Of a stretch of DNA of 41,090 nucleotides, positions 23,805 to 31,934 are shown one piece after another. Under the pieces are notes generated by a model, which did not search any database, was not told the origin of the DNA, and saw nothing but the letters and a program-made list of their open reading frames with translations. Numbering within the stretch: the first letter of the stretch is position 1; every line of letters begins with the position of its first letter. The translations under genes and the position numbers were made by a program. This DNA is from Alphaproteobacteria bacterium UBA3307 (lineage in GTDB: Bacteria; Pseudomonadota; Alphaproteobacteria; RF32; CAG-239): NCBI GenBank assembly GCA_002361365.1, contig DEST01000091.1, forward strand, positions 1-41,090, in the 5' to 3' direction.

Positions 23805-23834
23805 AAAAAAACCGCCTGTCACACAGACGGTTTT
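23801..23834 (-). terminator. terminator of the exported protein gene
   Basis: AAAACCG-C-CTGT (23808-23819) pairs with ACAG-A-CGGTTTT (23823-23834), one mismatch, 3-nt loop. On the minus strand it ends in TTTTTTGTAT. Confidence 0.8.
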
Positions 23835-23859
23835 CCGGAGGTAAAAACATTGTTCAATT

Positions 23860-25113
23860 TTATTCAAAACGTCGACTGGACGCTTTTTTATTGTATTTGT
23901 TAAGTTTGTTTTTGAGCGTAGGCTGCTTAGCTGTTTTGTCAATCTTGTTGGTAGATGGTATCGGATATACCTTAGCTCCGCCAAAATCCACCGCTTCGGA
24001 TTCGAGATGTTTTTTCCACTCTTCCAGATTTTTCTGACGTGCTTCTTCCAACTTGTCCGCCTTAGCTTTTGCCGCATCTTTGGCTCTGATTTCATCATAC
24101 ATTTGCGCCGGATGATTATAATGAATAATTGTTTCCACATTTGGTGCCAAAGGTTCTTTGAGTTCTAAATCACCGGAGCTGGGACGTGTATCAATGGTCA
24201 TTTCATCAGAATCGCGAGAATAATCCGAAAGCGGACGGAATTGCTTGGTTGTTGCATCATAAATATATTGTCCCGCTGTCGGATATTGCGTGGTCGGAGA
24301 AATACCTCCCGCAAGCGGTGCTGCATTGATATTGCCATTAGATTCGGGAGTATAATCTTTGTTGCCGCTGTAAATATCCTTCGGCATACGAATAATCATA
24401 TAACCGTTACCGCCGCCATAAGCCGGACCGGAAAGCCCGATGGAATAAAATCCGCCGATATAGCCATAGTCCATATCAATATAGTCAATGGCAAACATTG
24501 TTTTTATCAAACTTGAACCGATGGTGGTCATTCGGCAATTATAACCGTTATCTTCAATAATTACATTGTTCACATCTTTGACATAAAGTAAAGTTTTGCT
24601 CGGTCTACAAGTCGGAATCTGTCCGTTATAACTGATGCCCCAGTTTAAAATCAGTTCCAGAGCCATTGTATTTTGCTGGCTGATTGAAACATCAGTCAAG
24701 TCTACACTGTCAATATACATATATGCCGGCGTTACGCCTACTGTAATCGGCACAGAAACATATTCTTCCGTACAAGCGTGGGTTGTAGAATGTCCTTCGC
24801 AAATTTGCGCACGTTCACGAGCATTACTGTCAAACATATGCAACAAAGTGTTATAAATAAATTCTTTGGATTGTGAAAGTTTAGCCGGTGCACACTGTTT
24901 TGAACGACAAACAATAACCGAAGTCGGCATTTTCATCTGTTGCGGATATACTGCCGGCGGAATATTTGAAACAGGTCCGTTTTCAGGTTGCGGCGACATT
25001 ATCACTTCTTTACTTGGGTCGGCGCTGAACAAACTTTCAAACAATGCATGGGCAGATTGTGTGTATAATACAGACAATCCGAATATAGTGAGGAATCCTA
25101 TTTTTTTTATCAT
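23860..25113 (-). CDS. exported protein of unknown function
   Basis: 417 residues with a Sec signal peptide (hydrophobic ~5-18, cleavage after SAHA). The mature part has four to five Cys (CRSKQCAP, QICEGHSTTHACTE, PTCRPS, YNCRM), suggesting disulfides. A Gly/Tyr-rich stretch (YGYIGGFYSIGLSGPAYGGGNGYMIIRMP, in pieces ~228-256) and a C-terminal charged helix (~340-375) with a basic tail follow. I do not recognise the family. The signal and Cys content place it in the periplasm or on the surface. It has its own promoter and terminator. Confidence 0.75.
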   Translation of the reverse strand: MIKKIGFLTIFGLSVLYTQSAHALFESLFSADPSKEVIMSPQPENGPVSNIPPAVYPQQMKMPTSVIVCRSKQCAPAKLSQSKEFIYNTLLHMFDSNARERAQICEGHSTTHACTEEYVSVPITVGVTPAYMYIDSVDLTDVSISQQNTMALELILNWGISYNGQIPTCRPSKTLLYVKDVNNVIIEDNGYNCRMTTIGSSLIKTMFAIDYIDMDYGYIGGFYSIGLSGPAYGGGNGYMIIRMPKDIYSGNKDYTPESNGNINAAPLAGGISPTTQYPTAGQYIYDATTKQFRPLSDYSRDSDEMTIDTRPSSGDLELKEPLAPNVETIIHYNHPAQMYDEIRAKDAAKAKADKLEEARQKNLEEWKKHLESEAVDFGGAKVYPIPSTNKIDKTAKQPTLKNKLNKYNKKASSRRFE

Positions 25114-25128
25114 CGCGATACCTTTTAT

Positions 25129-25158
25129 CTTATAAGCTTACAGTTCTTTAGGCTACAA
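25129..25158 (-). promoter_or_regulatory. promoter of the exported protein gene
   Basis: Minus strand TTGTAG (25158-25153), 18 bases, TATAAG (25134-25129), 16 bases before ATG 25113. Confidence 0.5.
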
Positions 25159-25197
25159 TAACAGGATTGTATGAATGAAAAGTAAATAAAATAATGT

Positions 25198-25226
25198 TTG
25201 CACGAAAAAAATTTATGCGCTAAATT
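25198..25226 (+). promoter_or_regulatory. promoter of the nuclease gene, giving a leaderless or near-leaderless mRNA
   Basis: TTGCAC (25198-25203), 17 bases, TAAATT (25221-25226). The expected start, 6-7 bases downstream, coincides with ATG 25233, and no Shine-Dalgarno site exists. Confidence 0.55.
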
Positions 25227-25232
25227 AAAATT

Positions 25233-25745
25233 ATGATGAAAAAACTGATATGTTGCACAGTGATTTTTATATTTTTAAGCAGTATTGTTCCGGCACAGGA
25301 ATATACGGCAGTTGACGGTGATTCGTTGTTGCTCGGAGAACAGCGGTTGCGGCTTGATGGTATTGATGCACCGGAATTTACCCAAAATTGTTATACTGCC
25401 GACGGTTTCGAATACGCCTGCGGCTTAAAAGCCTTGCAATATCTTGCCGATTTGTTGGTTGAAGCCGATGTGCGGTGTGATTGTGCGCCGAAACCGGATA
25501 TTTATAATCGCCGAGTTTGCGAATGTTTTGCCGATGATATTTCGCTTAATCAAGCTATGGTTTATGCCGGATATGCCATGAGTTATCGCAGTGAAAAATA
25601 TACCGCTGCCGAGCAAAATGCCAAATCAGCAAAGCGCGGTATTTGGCAGGGAAAATTTATGCGGCCGGCGCTATATCGTGCGTTGGAACGAGCTCGGGAG
25701 AAGAAAAAACAAAAGGAGCTATCCGTTAAACCTCGTAACGAATAG
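25233..25745 (+). CDS. secreted thermonuclease-family (SNase-like) protein
   Basis: 170 residues with a signal peptide (hydrophobic ~7-20, cleavage after PAQ). AVDGDSLLLGEQRLRLDGIDAPE (~27-49, in pieces) contains the calcium/phosphate site pattern of staphylococcal nuclease, and VYAGYAMSYRSEKYTAAEQNAKSAKRGIW (~108-136) is the usual C-terminal half. Extra Cys (C55, C64, C80, C82, C92, C94) point to disulfides in the periplasm. The tail is highly basic. The ATG follows a promoter at leaderless distance; a second ATG comes next. The 3' end overlaps the terminator stem. Confidence 0.85.
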   Translation: MMKKLICCTVIFIFLSSIVPAQEYTAVDGDSLLLGEQRLRLDGIDAPEFTQNCYTADGFEYACGLKALQYLADLLVEADVRCDCAPKPDIYNRRVCECFADDISLNQAMVYAGYAMSYRSEKYTAAEQNAKSAKRGIWQGKFMRPALYRALERAREKKKQKELSVKPRNE

Positions 25746-25751
25746 CTCTTT
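25713..25751. terminator. bidirectional terminator overlapping the nuclease stop
   Basis: 15-bp stem with one mismatch between 25713-25727 and 25737-25751, 9-nt loop. The minus-strand flank CCTTTTGTTTTTTC serves the beta-barrel gene. The plus flank TTTG is weaker. Confidence 0.7.
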
Positions 25752-25780
25752 GTTGGCGTCAAAATAAAATCAAGCGTTGT

Positions 25781-26347
25781 TTAAAACCGATACAGCATAC
25801 CGACCGCAACTTCTTTGAAGTTATTTAAGCGCTCTGCCCCGACATATGAATAACGACCGATGGCGCGAGCTGACCAGTGATTATTAAAATCATACTGCAA
25901 ACCGGCACCGGCTCGATATCCCACTCGCATAAACGAATCGTCCGGCAGATTTTTTTGTTTGACGTCATAAATAGCGGCACCGCCGGTCAACAAAAAACCT
26001 AAATTACTGCACATAATCGGAAATTTACCATATAAATCCATAGCATAAGCCGCAAAACGTTGTTTGACCGATTGTCCTTCCGGTGAAGCATACTTATCCT
26101 TCACTTGCCAAGATTGCTGATACGAAAATTCTGCATACATATTATGATATAATTCCATACCTAAATCGCCTTTGGCAGAATTGAAATTATCTTTCATTCC
26201 GCCGGCAGAACCACCGAGCTTGGCTTTGGAATAAACATATTCTGCACCGATATAAGGCTTGATTTCCGACCAATTTGTGTGATTCATTGCCTGGGCATTT
26301 GCCGAAAAGAGCATTGCTGCGCCGGAAAGTAATAAAAATTTTTTCAT
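25781..26347 (-). CDS. outer-membrane beta-barrel protein
   Basis: 188 residues: signal peptide (cleavage after NAQA, ~20), then alternating strands such as KPYIGAEYVYSKAKL, MYAEFSYQQSWQV, FLLTGGAAIYDVK, VGYRAGAGLQYDF and ARAIGRYSYVG. It ends in MLYRF with the C-terminal Phe recognised by the BAM machinery. Size and pattern fit an 8-stranded OmpA/OmpX-like porin-family barrel. A good AGAAATG context with GGAGAA upstream supports ATG 26347. Function unknown. Confidence 0.85.
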   Translation of the reverse strand: MKKFLLLSGAAMLFSANAQAMNHTNWSEIKPYIGAEYVYSKAKLGGSAGGMKDNFNSAKGDLGMELYHNMYAEFSYQQSWQVKDKYASPEGQSVKQRFAAYAMDLYGKFPIMCSNLGFLLTGGAAIYDVKQKNLPDDSFMRVGYRAGAGLQYDFNNHWSARAIGRYSYVGAERLNNFKEVAVGMLYRF

Positions 26348-26427
26348 TTTTCATTTCTCCATTTATAAATGTTTAAAAATTTTGTTATTGGCAAAGTGTA
26401 TATAACCGTAAAAACACAAATTTAAAG

Positions 26428-26456
26428 TAGACAGCGCAAATTTTCACTTTTATGAT
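26428..26456 (+). promoter_or_regulatory. promoter of the uracil-DNA glycosylase gene
   Basis: TAGACA (26428-26433), 17 bases, TATGAT (26451-26456), followed by AAAAAAGGAG before ATG 26476. Confidence 0.55.
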
Positions 26457-26475
26457 AAGATAAAAAAGGAGAAAA

Positions 26476-27111
26476 ATGATGCTTAAATGTCCGTCTTTAG
26501 AATGTGCAAAATGTCCGCGATTGGCTGAATTTCGGCAGCAAAATCGGCAAAAATATCCACATTATCATAACGCACCGGTGGAATCTTTCGGGCCTATTGA
26601 TGCACAAATTTTGGTGGTCGGTTTAGCTCCCGGTCTAAATGGAGCTAATCAGACCAACCGACCCTTTACCAACGATTATGCCGGAGATATTTTGTATCCG
26701 GCTCTCAAAAAATACGGTTTGGCTCACGGTAATTACGGTAAGCTGAAAAATGACGGCTTTGAGCTGATAAATGTGCGCGTGAGTAATGCTGTGCGCTGTG
26801 TTCCGCCGCAAAATAAAGTAACGGCCGATGAAGTAGAAGCGTGCCGTCCTTTTCTGCAAGCAGAAATTGCCGCTATGCAAAACTTAAAAGTGATTCTTTC
26901 GCTCGGTTTGGTATCGCACGGTGCGGTATTGCAAGCGCTCGGGTATAAAAAATCGGCATATAAATTTGCGCATGGGGCAGAACATTTACTCGACAGACAT
27001 CATTTGATTTTACTGGATTCATATCATACATCACGTTACAATATCAACACCGGCGTATTAACTTCAGAAATGTTTGACTCTGTGGTAGTTCGACTTACAA
27101 GGCTGATTTAA
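26476..27111 (+). CDS. family 5 uracil-DNA glycosylase (UDGb type)
   Basis: 211 residues. Repairs deaminated bases by removing uracil from DNA. Motif A is GLAPGLNGANQTNRPF (~49-64). The C-terminal SYHTSRYNINTG (~182-193) matches the HPSxxN(x)NTG motif with Thr in place of Pro. Cys10, Cys13, Cys108 and Cys123 are placed to hold a 4Fe-4S cluster as in thermostable UDGs. Family 5 enzymes lack the polar Asp/Asn of motif A, and here the position is also non-polar. Tandem ATGs at 26476/26479 follow GGAG. Single-gene unit. Confidence 0.87.
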   Translation: MMLKCPSLECAKCPRLAEFRQQNRQKYPHYHNAPVESFGPIDAQILVVGLAPGLNGANQTNRPFTNDYAGDILYPALKKYGLAHGNYGKLKNDGFELINVRVSNAVRCVPPQNKVTADEVEACRPFLQAEIAAMQNLKVILSLGLVSHGAVLQALGYKKSAYKFAHGAEHLLDRHHLILLDSYHTSRYNINTGVLTSEMFDSVVVRLTRLI

Positions 27112-27145
27112 ACAGATAACTTCAATCTTTGCCAACATTAAAATT

Positions 27146-27184
27146 ATAAGACGACAATGCCTATTACATTGCCGTCTTATTTTA
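27146..27184 (+). terminator. terminator after the uracil-DNA glycosylase gene
   Basis: ATAAGACG-A-CAATG (27146-27159, one mismatch) pairs with CATTG-C-CGTCTTAT (27167-27180), followed by TTTTAAG. It may also serve the convergent aspS. Confidence 0.8.
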
Positions 27185-27205
27185 AGATTGTACAGTGCGT
27201 AAAAT

Positions 27206-28504
27206 CTACGGGTTAAGATTGTTCACACCGCGATAAATAAACATAGCATCACGGATATGTTCAATACCCAAAAGTTTCATAATAAAACGGGCACCGCCTA
27301 AACCCCAACCTCCATGCGGCGGCATACCGTAACGGAAGAAATCAAGATACCACTGAATATCTTTTGTTCCCAATCCTTTGGCTTTAAGCTGGCTGACCAA
27401 CACATCATAGCGTTCTTCACGTTGCGCCAGAGTCGTAATTTCCAATCCGCGATAAATCAAATCCGCCGATTTGGTACATGGCTTGTCCTCATAGTATTTA
27501 TGATAGAACGGACGTACTGAAATCGGAAAATCGGTTAAGAACACAAAATCTTGTCCTTGCTTTTCAAAATAATCGCCAAGAGCTTTTTCTTCTTCCGATG
27601 TCAAATCGGATTCAAAATCATTCGAACCAAGCAACTTTTTTGCTTCCGCCATAGTAATACGCGGGAACGGCAAACTTGGAACATTCACGTCAATTCCGTA
27701 AATTGCTTTAATTTCGTCACCATAATTCTCTTTGATTTTAGTTAAAATATAAACAATCAAATTTTCCTCAAGCTCCATAATGTCGTTATGGTCTTTAATA
27801 AACGCCATTTCCACATCATAGGAGGTGCATTCAGTTGCGTGACGACTGGTAAATGACTTCTCAGCTCGGAAAATCGGTCCAACTTCCAAAACTTTTTCCA
27901 ATCCGCTGGCGATTGCCATTTGTTTATAAAGTTGCGGAGATTGCGCCAAATACGCGGGACGGTCAAAATATTTTACTTCAAATAAATCGGAAGAACTCTC
28001 TGACGGTGTTGGCATCGTCTTTGGTGTATGCACTTCAACAAACCCTTGCTCAAACAAATATTCGCGATAGTAGCGATCAAACGCGCTGGAAAGCTTCATA
28101 ATCAGCATATTTTTCGGCTTGCGCAAGTCCAAAAAACGATATTGATGACGAATATCTGTTGCCGCCTCAACTTCATTCTTTTCGTTCACTGCAATCGGTA
28201 ATTCCGGCTCGCTCATTGCCAAAGCCTTAATGGTTTCGACTTCCACTTCGTAACGGCCTTCCCGTGTTGGGTCTTTTTTGGCCAAACCGACAATTTCCAC
28301 CGTGGATTCAAGCGACAACGTTTTAACGTATGCGAATGCATCGGCATTTGATTTAACAATGACATTTTGAATAGTACCGGAAATATCGCGTAAAATCAAA
28401 AACGAAACACTGCCCTGAATGCGCAATGCATGCACAAAACCTTTAAGCAGAACTTGTTCTCCAACGTGTTCCGGAACTTCTTTAATATAAATTCTTGATA
28501 ACAT
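27206..28504 (-). CDS. aspS: aspartyl-tRNA synthetase, archaeal/AspRS2 type (possibly non-discriminating)
   Basis: 432 residues from ATG 28504; an upstream GTG at 28564 lies inside the T-box motif and is not a start. It charges tRNA-Asp and possibly tRNA-Asn with aspartate. The N-terminal OB fold (LLKGFVHALRIQGSVSFLILRD) reads the anticodon. Class II motifs follow: motif 2 FRAEKSFTSRHATECTSYDVEM (in pieces ~232-253) and motif 3 GMPPHGGWGLGGARFIMKLLG. The GAD insertion of the ~590-residue bacterial AspRS is absent, so this is the short archaeal/eukaryotic-like form. In bacteria that form often acts with GatCAB to make Asn-tRNA. GGAR replaces the more usual GLER in motif 3. It is preceded by a T-box leader, unusual for this phylum. 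Confidence 0.88.
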   Translation of the reverse strand: MLSRIYIKEVPEHVGEQVLLKGFVHALRIQGSVSFLILRDISGTIQNVIVKSNADAFAYVKTLSLESTVEIVGLAKKDPTREGRYEVEVETIKALAMSEPELPIAVNEKNEVEAATDIRHQYRFLDLRKPKNMLIMKLSSAFDRYYREYLFEQGFVEVHTPKTMPTPSESSSDLFEVKYFDRPAYLAQSPQLYKQMAIASGLEKVLEVGPIFRAEKSFTSRHATECTSYDVEMAFIKDHNDIMELEENLIVYILTKIKENYGDEIKAIYGIDVNVPSLPFPRITMAEAKKLLGSNDFESDLTSEEEKALGDYFEKQGQDFVFLTDFPISVRPFYHKYYEDKPCTKSADLIYRGLEITTLAQREERYDVLVSQLKAKGLGTKDIQWYLDFFRYGMPPHGGWGLGGARFIMKLLGIEHIRDAMFIYRGVNNLNP

Positions 28505-28534
28505 TTTTACACCATTTATTCTGATATTTAATCC

Positions 28535-28702
28535 GTAAGGGCGATTTTGCGGTCGCGGTGCCACCTTACTTTGTTCTTTGTTATAGCTGTAACGGGCAAA
28601 CCCGAAAGGTTCTAATAAAGATTCGCCTTTACAAACAATAAGTCAGCCGCCGAATCCCGTTCTTCCTTTAGCTCCCCTGTGTCGCAGGATTATCGCTTTT
28701 AT
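28535..28702 (-). promoter_or_regulatory. T-box leader of aspS
   Basis: The minus strand carries AAGGTGGCACCGCG (28567-28554), the T-box consensus including UGGN. N is C, which would pair with G73 of tRNA-Asp or tRNA-Asn. As in classical T-boxes, GTAAGG (28569-28564) and GCGA (28556-28553) can pair with TCGC (28544-28541) and CCTTAC (28540-28535), leaving UGGCACC as an internal bulge. An upstream hairpin CGGGTTTGCCCG and a purine-rich region with GAAGAAC (AAC at 28661-28659) could be stem III and part of stem I. No T run follows the hairpin, so control may be translational or the element decayed. Stem I is not clearly resolved. Confidence 0.65.
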
Positions 28703-28708
28703 GCGTCA

Positions 28709-28738
28709 TAAATATCCTGATTTATTTGCTTTTGTCAA
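28709..28738 (-). promoter_or_regulatory. promoter of the T-box-aspS transcript
   Basis: Minus strand TTGACA (28738-28733), 18 bases, TATTTA (28714-28709). The leader to ATG 28504 would be about 200 nt. Confidence 0.5.
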
Positions 28739-28765
28739 GTAAATTTTCAACTTGATGCAAAATGT

Positions 28766-30010
28766 TTAAGGTAAAATAATCGGTGTTCCGGCAAAATGCA
28801 TATCCAAGTCATAAAGTTTTTGCATCAGTTTTCTGTTATAAGGCTTGATTGCTTTAATATTTTCCGGAGTTGTTTCGTACATATGAACAAAAGCTTCCAA
28901 AAAATAACGTTGCTGAATTCTTTCTTCTTCATCAAAAGTCATTTTATCCAAAAACTGATAATAATATCCCTTGCGCTGTAATTTGAGGGTGGAAATAAAG
29001 GCCTGCGGCATATTATGCACCCGATACGCTTTGATGGTTTTTTCACAAGTATATGCCCAATCTTCAAGGCCGAAACCATCATCACCGATAGCTTCGGCAA
29101 ATTCAGCTTGCAAACCGCTCCATCTAACTTTTCGTACAATAGTTTGACACGGATTTACAACTTGTTTTAAAAAGGTTACGGCACTCGGCACTCCATTTTT
29201 TTCATCCCAATAAGATATCAGCGAGTCTATCATAAATAAACGTTGTTCATTGTCTTTGTTTTTTCTAAACTTATCCAGTGTATCAAAAGTGTTTAAAAAA
29301 GCCGCCACATCGGCACCGGAAAGCGGAGTATTTTTATCCGCATGAAAATGTCGCAACCCCGGTGAAACATAAGCTGATTTTTTACCGGCACCAAAATCTG
29401 AAGCCTTGACTCGTTGTTTGATTTTATAAATAAATTCCGGATTTATACGTACATTCGGCGTATCTTCCGCAGTGTTATTTGCCAAATGAGGAAATTCGAG
29501 CGAATGCATATCTTCTCCCCACATCATCGGACTCAAATAAATATACAATTCCGGCGATGTAAATTCTATGTTTGGAATATCTTGCATAGCCGATGCAATT
29601 CGTGTCGGAAACTTATTTTTAGTTCCTTTTATCCCCGGCAAATCCAGAATTTTGCCGGAAAGTCCGCGGATAGTATGTAATACCGGCCCGATATAAGGAT
29701 ACAGCGCCGGCGGAATCCGTCTTAAATCTCGGAGCAGACTTTCTTCATCCGGATTGTTCAACCGTTTTTCCACCGCACCGAATGTATGAATATCTCGCTT
29801 AAAATCTGAATTGAACACAGTCGGCATATGCCAGTTGAAGTCATAATTCCAATTATAGCGCGAAATCGCTTTGCCGCGCTCTTTTTGCAAACGCCAAATC
29901 ATCGGCAATTCTTCGTCTAAATCCACTTCATACAGCGGAGTATATTCTTTGAGCTGAGCCTGTGCCGCAAAGCTCCAAAAACAAAATATAACAAGCCACA
30001 TTTGACGCAT
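28766..30010 (-). CDS. exported protein of unknown function
   Basis: 414 residues from ATG 30010, chosen for the GGGAGGAATAAAT context; the frame is open 7 codons further. Signal peptide with cleavage near AAQA. The mature part is soluble, with many aromatic residues (ISRYNWNYDFNWHMP ~50-64; PALYPYIGPVLH; SPELYIYLSPMMWGEDMH) and a helical C-terminus. I do not recognise the family or any catalytic motif. It is divergent from gcrA across ~130 bases and has no partner gene. Confidence 0.75.
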   Translation of the reverse strand: MRQMWLVIFCFWSFAAQAQLKEYTPLYEVDLDEELPMIWRLQKERGKAISRYNWNYDFNWHMPTVFNSDFKRDIHTFGAVEKRLNNPDEESLLRDLRRIPPALYPYIGPVLHTIRGLSGKILDLPGIKGTKNKFPTRIASAMQDIPNIEFTSPELYIYLSPMMWGEDMHSLEFPHLANNTAEDTPNVRINPEFIYKIKQRVKASDFGAGKKSAYVSPGLRHFHADKNTPLSGADVAAFLNTFDTLDKFRKNKDNEQRLFMIDSLISYWDEKNGVPSAVTFLKQVVNPCQTIVRKVRWSGLQAEFAEAIGDDGFGLEDWAYTCEKTIKAYRVHNMPQAFISTLKLQRKGYYYQFLDKMTFDEEERIQQRYFLEAFVHMYETTPENIKAIKPYNRKLMQKLYDLDMHFAGTPIILP

Positions 30011-30078
30011 ATTTATTCCTCCCGCAAACAATGATACATCTTAATTCATAAAAAAAAATAAATAAAGCACTAAAATTT

Positions 30079-30110
30079 GACTGGACAGTCATTAAATAAT
30101 CCGTTATAAG
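30079..30110 (+). promoter_or_regulatory. gcrA promoter with palindrome over the -35 region
   Basis: TGGACA (30082-30087), 17 bases, TATAAG (30105-30110). The -35 region sits within the palindrome GACTG-GA-CAGTC (30079-30090), a candidate operator. TTGACT (30077-30082) is an alternative -35 with an over-long spacer. Confidence 0.45.
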
Positions 30111-30140
30111 TACATCATCCAAAAAAGAAAGGAGCAAGCT

Positions 30141-30584
30141 ATGGGTTGGAGTGAAGAAAGCGTCGAAAAATTGCGCCAAATGTGGTCAGAAGGACTTACG
30201 GCGAACGAAATTGCCAAAAAATTAGGGGTCACCAAGAATGCGATTGTCGGCAAAGTGCATCGTCTGTGTTTGACCGCACGTCCGTCTCCGATAAAGTCAA
30301 AAGACGAAGAGTCGTCAGAATTAGAGTTATCTGTTACAGAAAATGAAAAAGAAAAAGCTATTGCAGCAAAACAACGCAGTTTCTCAAAAGCAGAATCCGA
30401 ACCTGAAATATGCAAGCCGGGAGTGAACATAAAACTGACAGATTTAGACAGCCATACTTGCCGTTGGCCGATTGGTGACCCGCGTGATGATGATTTTTGT
30501 TTTTGCGGCAAAAAAGTGCGTACCGGCCAAACATATTGTGATGAACACGCTCAGATGGCTTATGTTAAGGCAACCAAAAAATAA
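30141..30584 (+). CDS. gcrA: cell cycle regulator GcrA
   Basis: 147-residue GcrA. In alphaproteobacteria it binds sigma-70 holoenzyme and activates promoters carrying CcrM-methylated GANTC sites. The N-terminal DNA-binding part MGWSEESVEKLRQMWSEGL, then IAKKLGVTKNAIVGKVHRL (~25-43) and ARPSPI are diagnostic. A variable acidic linker (~52-90) precedes the C-terminal sigma-binding segment CRWPIGDPRDDDFCFCGKK and the YCDEHAQMAY end with conserved Cys/His. GGAGC precedes the ATG. It is a strong clade marker for the window. Confidence 0.95.
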   Translation: MGWSEESVEKLRQMWSEGLTANEIAKKLGVTKNAIVGKVHRLCLTARPSPIKSKDEESSELELSVTENEKEKAIAAKQRSFSKAESEPEICKPGVNIKLTDLDSHTCRWPIGDPRDDDFCFCGKKVRTGQTYCDEHAQMAYVKATKK

Positions 30585-30608
30585 TCAGTTCTGTAAAAAG
30601 ATTGTAAC

Positions 30609-30634
30609 AGGGGAATGTTTCCCCTTTTTTTTAT
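30609..30634 (+). terminator. terminator of gcrA
   Basis: AGGGGAA (30609-30615) / TTCCCCT (30619-30625) with a TGT loop, followed by a long T run to 30632. Confidence 0.93.
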
Positions 30635-30687
30635 AAAAATAATAGTTATATCAACCGCACATTTATAACATTTGGGAGATATATCTA

Positions 30688-31830
30688 ATGCAAAAAAGTT
30701 TATTCTTTGAAGCTATGTGCGGAATTTTAATGTGTGCAAATTCTTCAAAAGCGGCTTCGCTAGGAGCTGATTATGCCGCAATGAAGAATTATTTAAGCAA
30801 AAATTATGGCTTAAGCTACAATATAAATTATTCTCTGTTGGCACAACATGGCGCCCCAAACGGACGTTATAATCCGGTTCAATCTTATTTGTCGCCGAGT
30901 GTGGCGTGGACAACATTTGACAATCATTACGGCACCGGTATTTTGAATGCATCATATACCAGTGTTTTTTACGGAAATCATAACGCCGACGATGTAGGCA
31001 ATCGTATCGGAGTGGCAACCCCGATAAACGATGCCGACGATAACGAGCAAGAATTTGCCACACTTTATTATACTTATCAACTTCCGCAACAATATAATTG
31101 GCTTACTTTCGGCTTGGGACAATATACAATTTATAACTTTGACGGCACTGACTATAACAACAATCCGCAAGGTAATTTTATTAACTATGCTTTGGCGCAA
31201 AACGGCAGTGCGACTTATGCTGATGCCGGAGTAGGAGCGTATGCTCAGGCAACCCCAGGAAATTGGTTATTTGTTGCCGGTTTGCAAGATGCCACCAATA
31301 TTTCGGCTGTCAGTGTGCGGTTTAATCATTTGCACGACGGACACTATACGACTTTTGGGCAAATCGGCTACAATCCGACCATTAAGAATTTGGGCGCGGG
31401 GCAATATTCTGTATTGATATATAATCAGCCTTACGTCTATGAGCAACCACAATCAACTACCGGTTGGTCACTTAATATGCAACAAAATATCGGAAAAAAG
31501 TGGGCGATTTTCGGACGAATCAATGGTGTAAGCGGAAGTGTGGCAACTATCAAGAATTCATATTCCGCCGGTGCGGTGTATAATAATCCGTTGGAACGCA
31601 ACCCATTGGACCAAATCGGAATAGCATACGCATATAATGATATAGACGAAACCGCGGTCGGAGAACCTTTGAGCGATTCCGGAGAACACGTTATTGAAGC
31701 TTATTGGACTTGGGGAATTTCCAAATGGGCCGCAATAACTCCGGATATTCAGCTTTATGTCAATCCGGCTCTGAGCCACGGTTCAGATTATGCAACGGTT
31801 GCCTCACTCAGATTTAATGTATATTTCTGA
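30688..31830 (+). CDS. carbohydrate-selective porin, OprB family
   Basis: 380 residues with signal peptide (cleavage after SKAA, ~23). The mature protein is a 16-strand-type barrel: many alternating aromatic strands, RFNHLHDGHYTTFGQIGYNP (~212-231), KKWAIFGRINGVSG and the near-C-terminal SKWAAITPDIQLYVNPALS signature of OprB, ending in FNVYF for BAM insertion. Probably lets sugars or other small solutes cross the outer membrane. GGGAG precedes the ATG. It stands alone, with a terminator on each side. Confidence 0.83.
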   Translation: MQKSLFFEAMCGILMCANSSKAASLGADYAAMKNYLSKNYGLSYNINYSLLAQHGAPNGRYNPVQSYLSPSVAWTTFDNHYGTGILNASYTSVFYGNHNADDVGNRIGVATPINDADDNEQEFATLYYTYQLPQQYNWLTFGLGQYTIYNFDGTDYNNNPQGNFINYALAQNGSATYADAGVGAYAQATPGNWLFVAGLQDATNISAVSVRFNHLHDGHYTTFGQIGYNPTIKNLGAGQYSVLIYNQPYVYEQPQSTTGWSLNMQQNIGKKWAIFGRINGVSGSVATIKNSYSAGAVYNNPLERNPLDQIGIAYAYNDIDETAVGEPLSDSGEHVIEAYWTWGISKWAAITPDIQLYVNPALSHGSDYATVASLRFNVYF

Positions 31831-31836
31831 TTTTTT

Positions 31837-31869
31837 AAAACGGCTTATGTGCATAAGTCGTTTTTTTTT
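31837..31869 (+). terminator. terminator of the porin gene
   Basis: AAAACGGCTTATG (31837-31849) pairs with CATAAGTCGTTTT (31852-31864); the tight loop probably opens by one pair. Nine T follow the stem. Confidence 0.88.
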
Positions 31870-31897
31870 GCTTTTTTTCATCGGTTTGTGCTAGATA
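31868..31897 (+). promoter_or_regulatory. promoter of the retropepsin/transglutaminase/ATP-grasp operon
   Basis: TTGCTT (31868-31873), 18 bases, TAGATA (31892-31897), about 35 bases before ATG 31935. Confidence 0.4.
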
Positions 31898-31934
31898 CAT
31901 ACATAAGTGTAATTTTGAAACAGGATAATATAAA

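Noticed and set aside
28504..28564. In-frame N-terminal extension of aspS from GTG 28564
   Set aside because: The GTG and following codons coincide with the T-box motif and hairpin, there is no Shine-Dalgarno site, and ATG 28504 gives the expected OB-fold start.
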